From NCBI GenBank assembly GCA_016937075.1, contig JAFGWQ010000152.1, forward strand, positions 1 to 5,817: a stretch of DNA of 5,817 nt, given 5' to 3'. The notes beneath the pieces were generated by a model. That model was not told the origin of the DNA, made no database searches, and saw only the letters and a program-made list of their open reading frames with translations. The translations under genes and the position numbers were made by a program. The DNA is from Campylobacterales bacterium (lineage in GTDB: Bacteria > Campylobacterota > Campylobacteria > Campylobacterales > Sulfurovaceae). Position 1 is the first letter of the stretch. Each line of letters opens with the position of its first letter. Of the stretch, positions 5,772-5,817 are shown one piece after another.

Positions 5772-5817
5772 GTCAAGCAGATATTGTCGTAGGACTTCAA
5801 TGGGGCGACGAGGGTAA
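5768..5817 (+). CDS. purA: Adenylosuccinate synthetase, N-terminal fragment (runs off the window)
   Basis: Sixteen codons and two extra bases are present: MSQADIVVGLQWGDEG. The QWGDEG block is the hallmark N-terminal GTP/IMP-binding loop of PurA (GDEGKGK), and D14 corresponds to the catalytic Asp13 of the E. coli enzyme. PurA joins IMP and aspartate using GTP, the committed step towards AMP, in the cytoplasm. The start is a GTG whose last two bases belong to the hisZ stop codon (GTGA), with GAGGAG five bases upstream, so translation is most likely coupled to hisZ. The fragment is cut by the window edge, not by mutation; a full protein would be about 415-430 residues. Confidence 0.9.
   Translation, partial: MSQADIVVGLQWGDEG

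Overview
The window looks like ordinary chromosomal core sequence from a member of the Campylobacterota, most likely a free-living, Sulfurimonas- or Sulfuricurvum-like organism. The evidence is a full-length CiaB-family protein, which is characteristic of that phylum, a short HisZ-like protein directly in front of purA, moderately AT-rich sequence, and strong TATAAT boxes without a clear -35 element. The genus is an inference; no rRNA or other marker is present.

Layout. Positions 1-1837 (+) hold a complete CiaB-family gene whose ribosome binding site is the first bases of the window. A 58-base gap (1838-1895) carries two perfect hairpins nested in a GTCAT/ATGAC inverted repeat, followed by a T run. 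It resembles a dispersed palindromic repeat that also serves as the terminator. The minus strand from 3616 down to 1896 is a two-gene unit: an RhlE-type DEAD-box RNA helicase and, two bases after its stop, a YaiI/YqxD (UPF0178) family protein. This unit converges on ciaB. The 184-base region 3617-3800 is a divergent promoter region with one TATAAT box for each direction. From 3801 to the right edge, on the plus strand, runs a tight operon: a class V PLP aminotransferase of the alanine/serine-glyoxylate aminotransferase type, a HisZ-like protein, and the first 16 codons of purA, which begins inside the hisZ stop codon region (GTGA overlap).

How the genes fit together. The right-hand operon is metabolic: amino-group transfer, regulation of the first step of histidine biosynthesis (which uses ATP and PRPP and returns AICAR to purine synthesis), and the first committed step from IMP to AMP. 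The helicase/YaiI pair suggests RNA metabolism. CiaB is usually discussed as an invasion factor of Campylobacter jejuni, but its sequence here carries a clear zinc-metallopeptidase signature.

I found no mobile element genes, CRISPR array, tRNA, rRNA or defence system. The points most worth checking are the palindromic element, the peptidase signature in CiaB, and the altered active-site motifs and purA coupling of the HisZ-like protein. I see no convincing sign of a previously undescribed multi-gene system.
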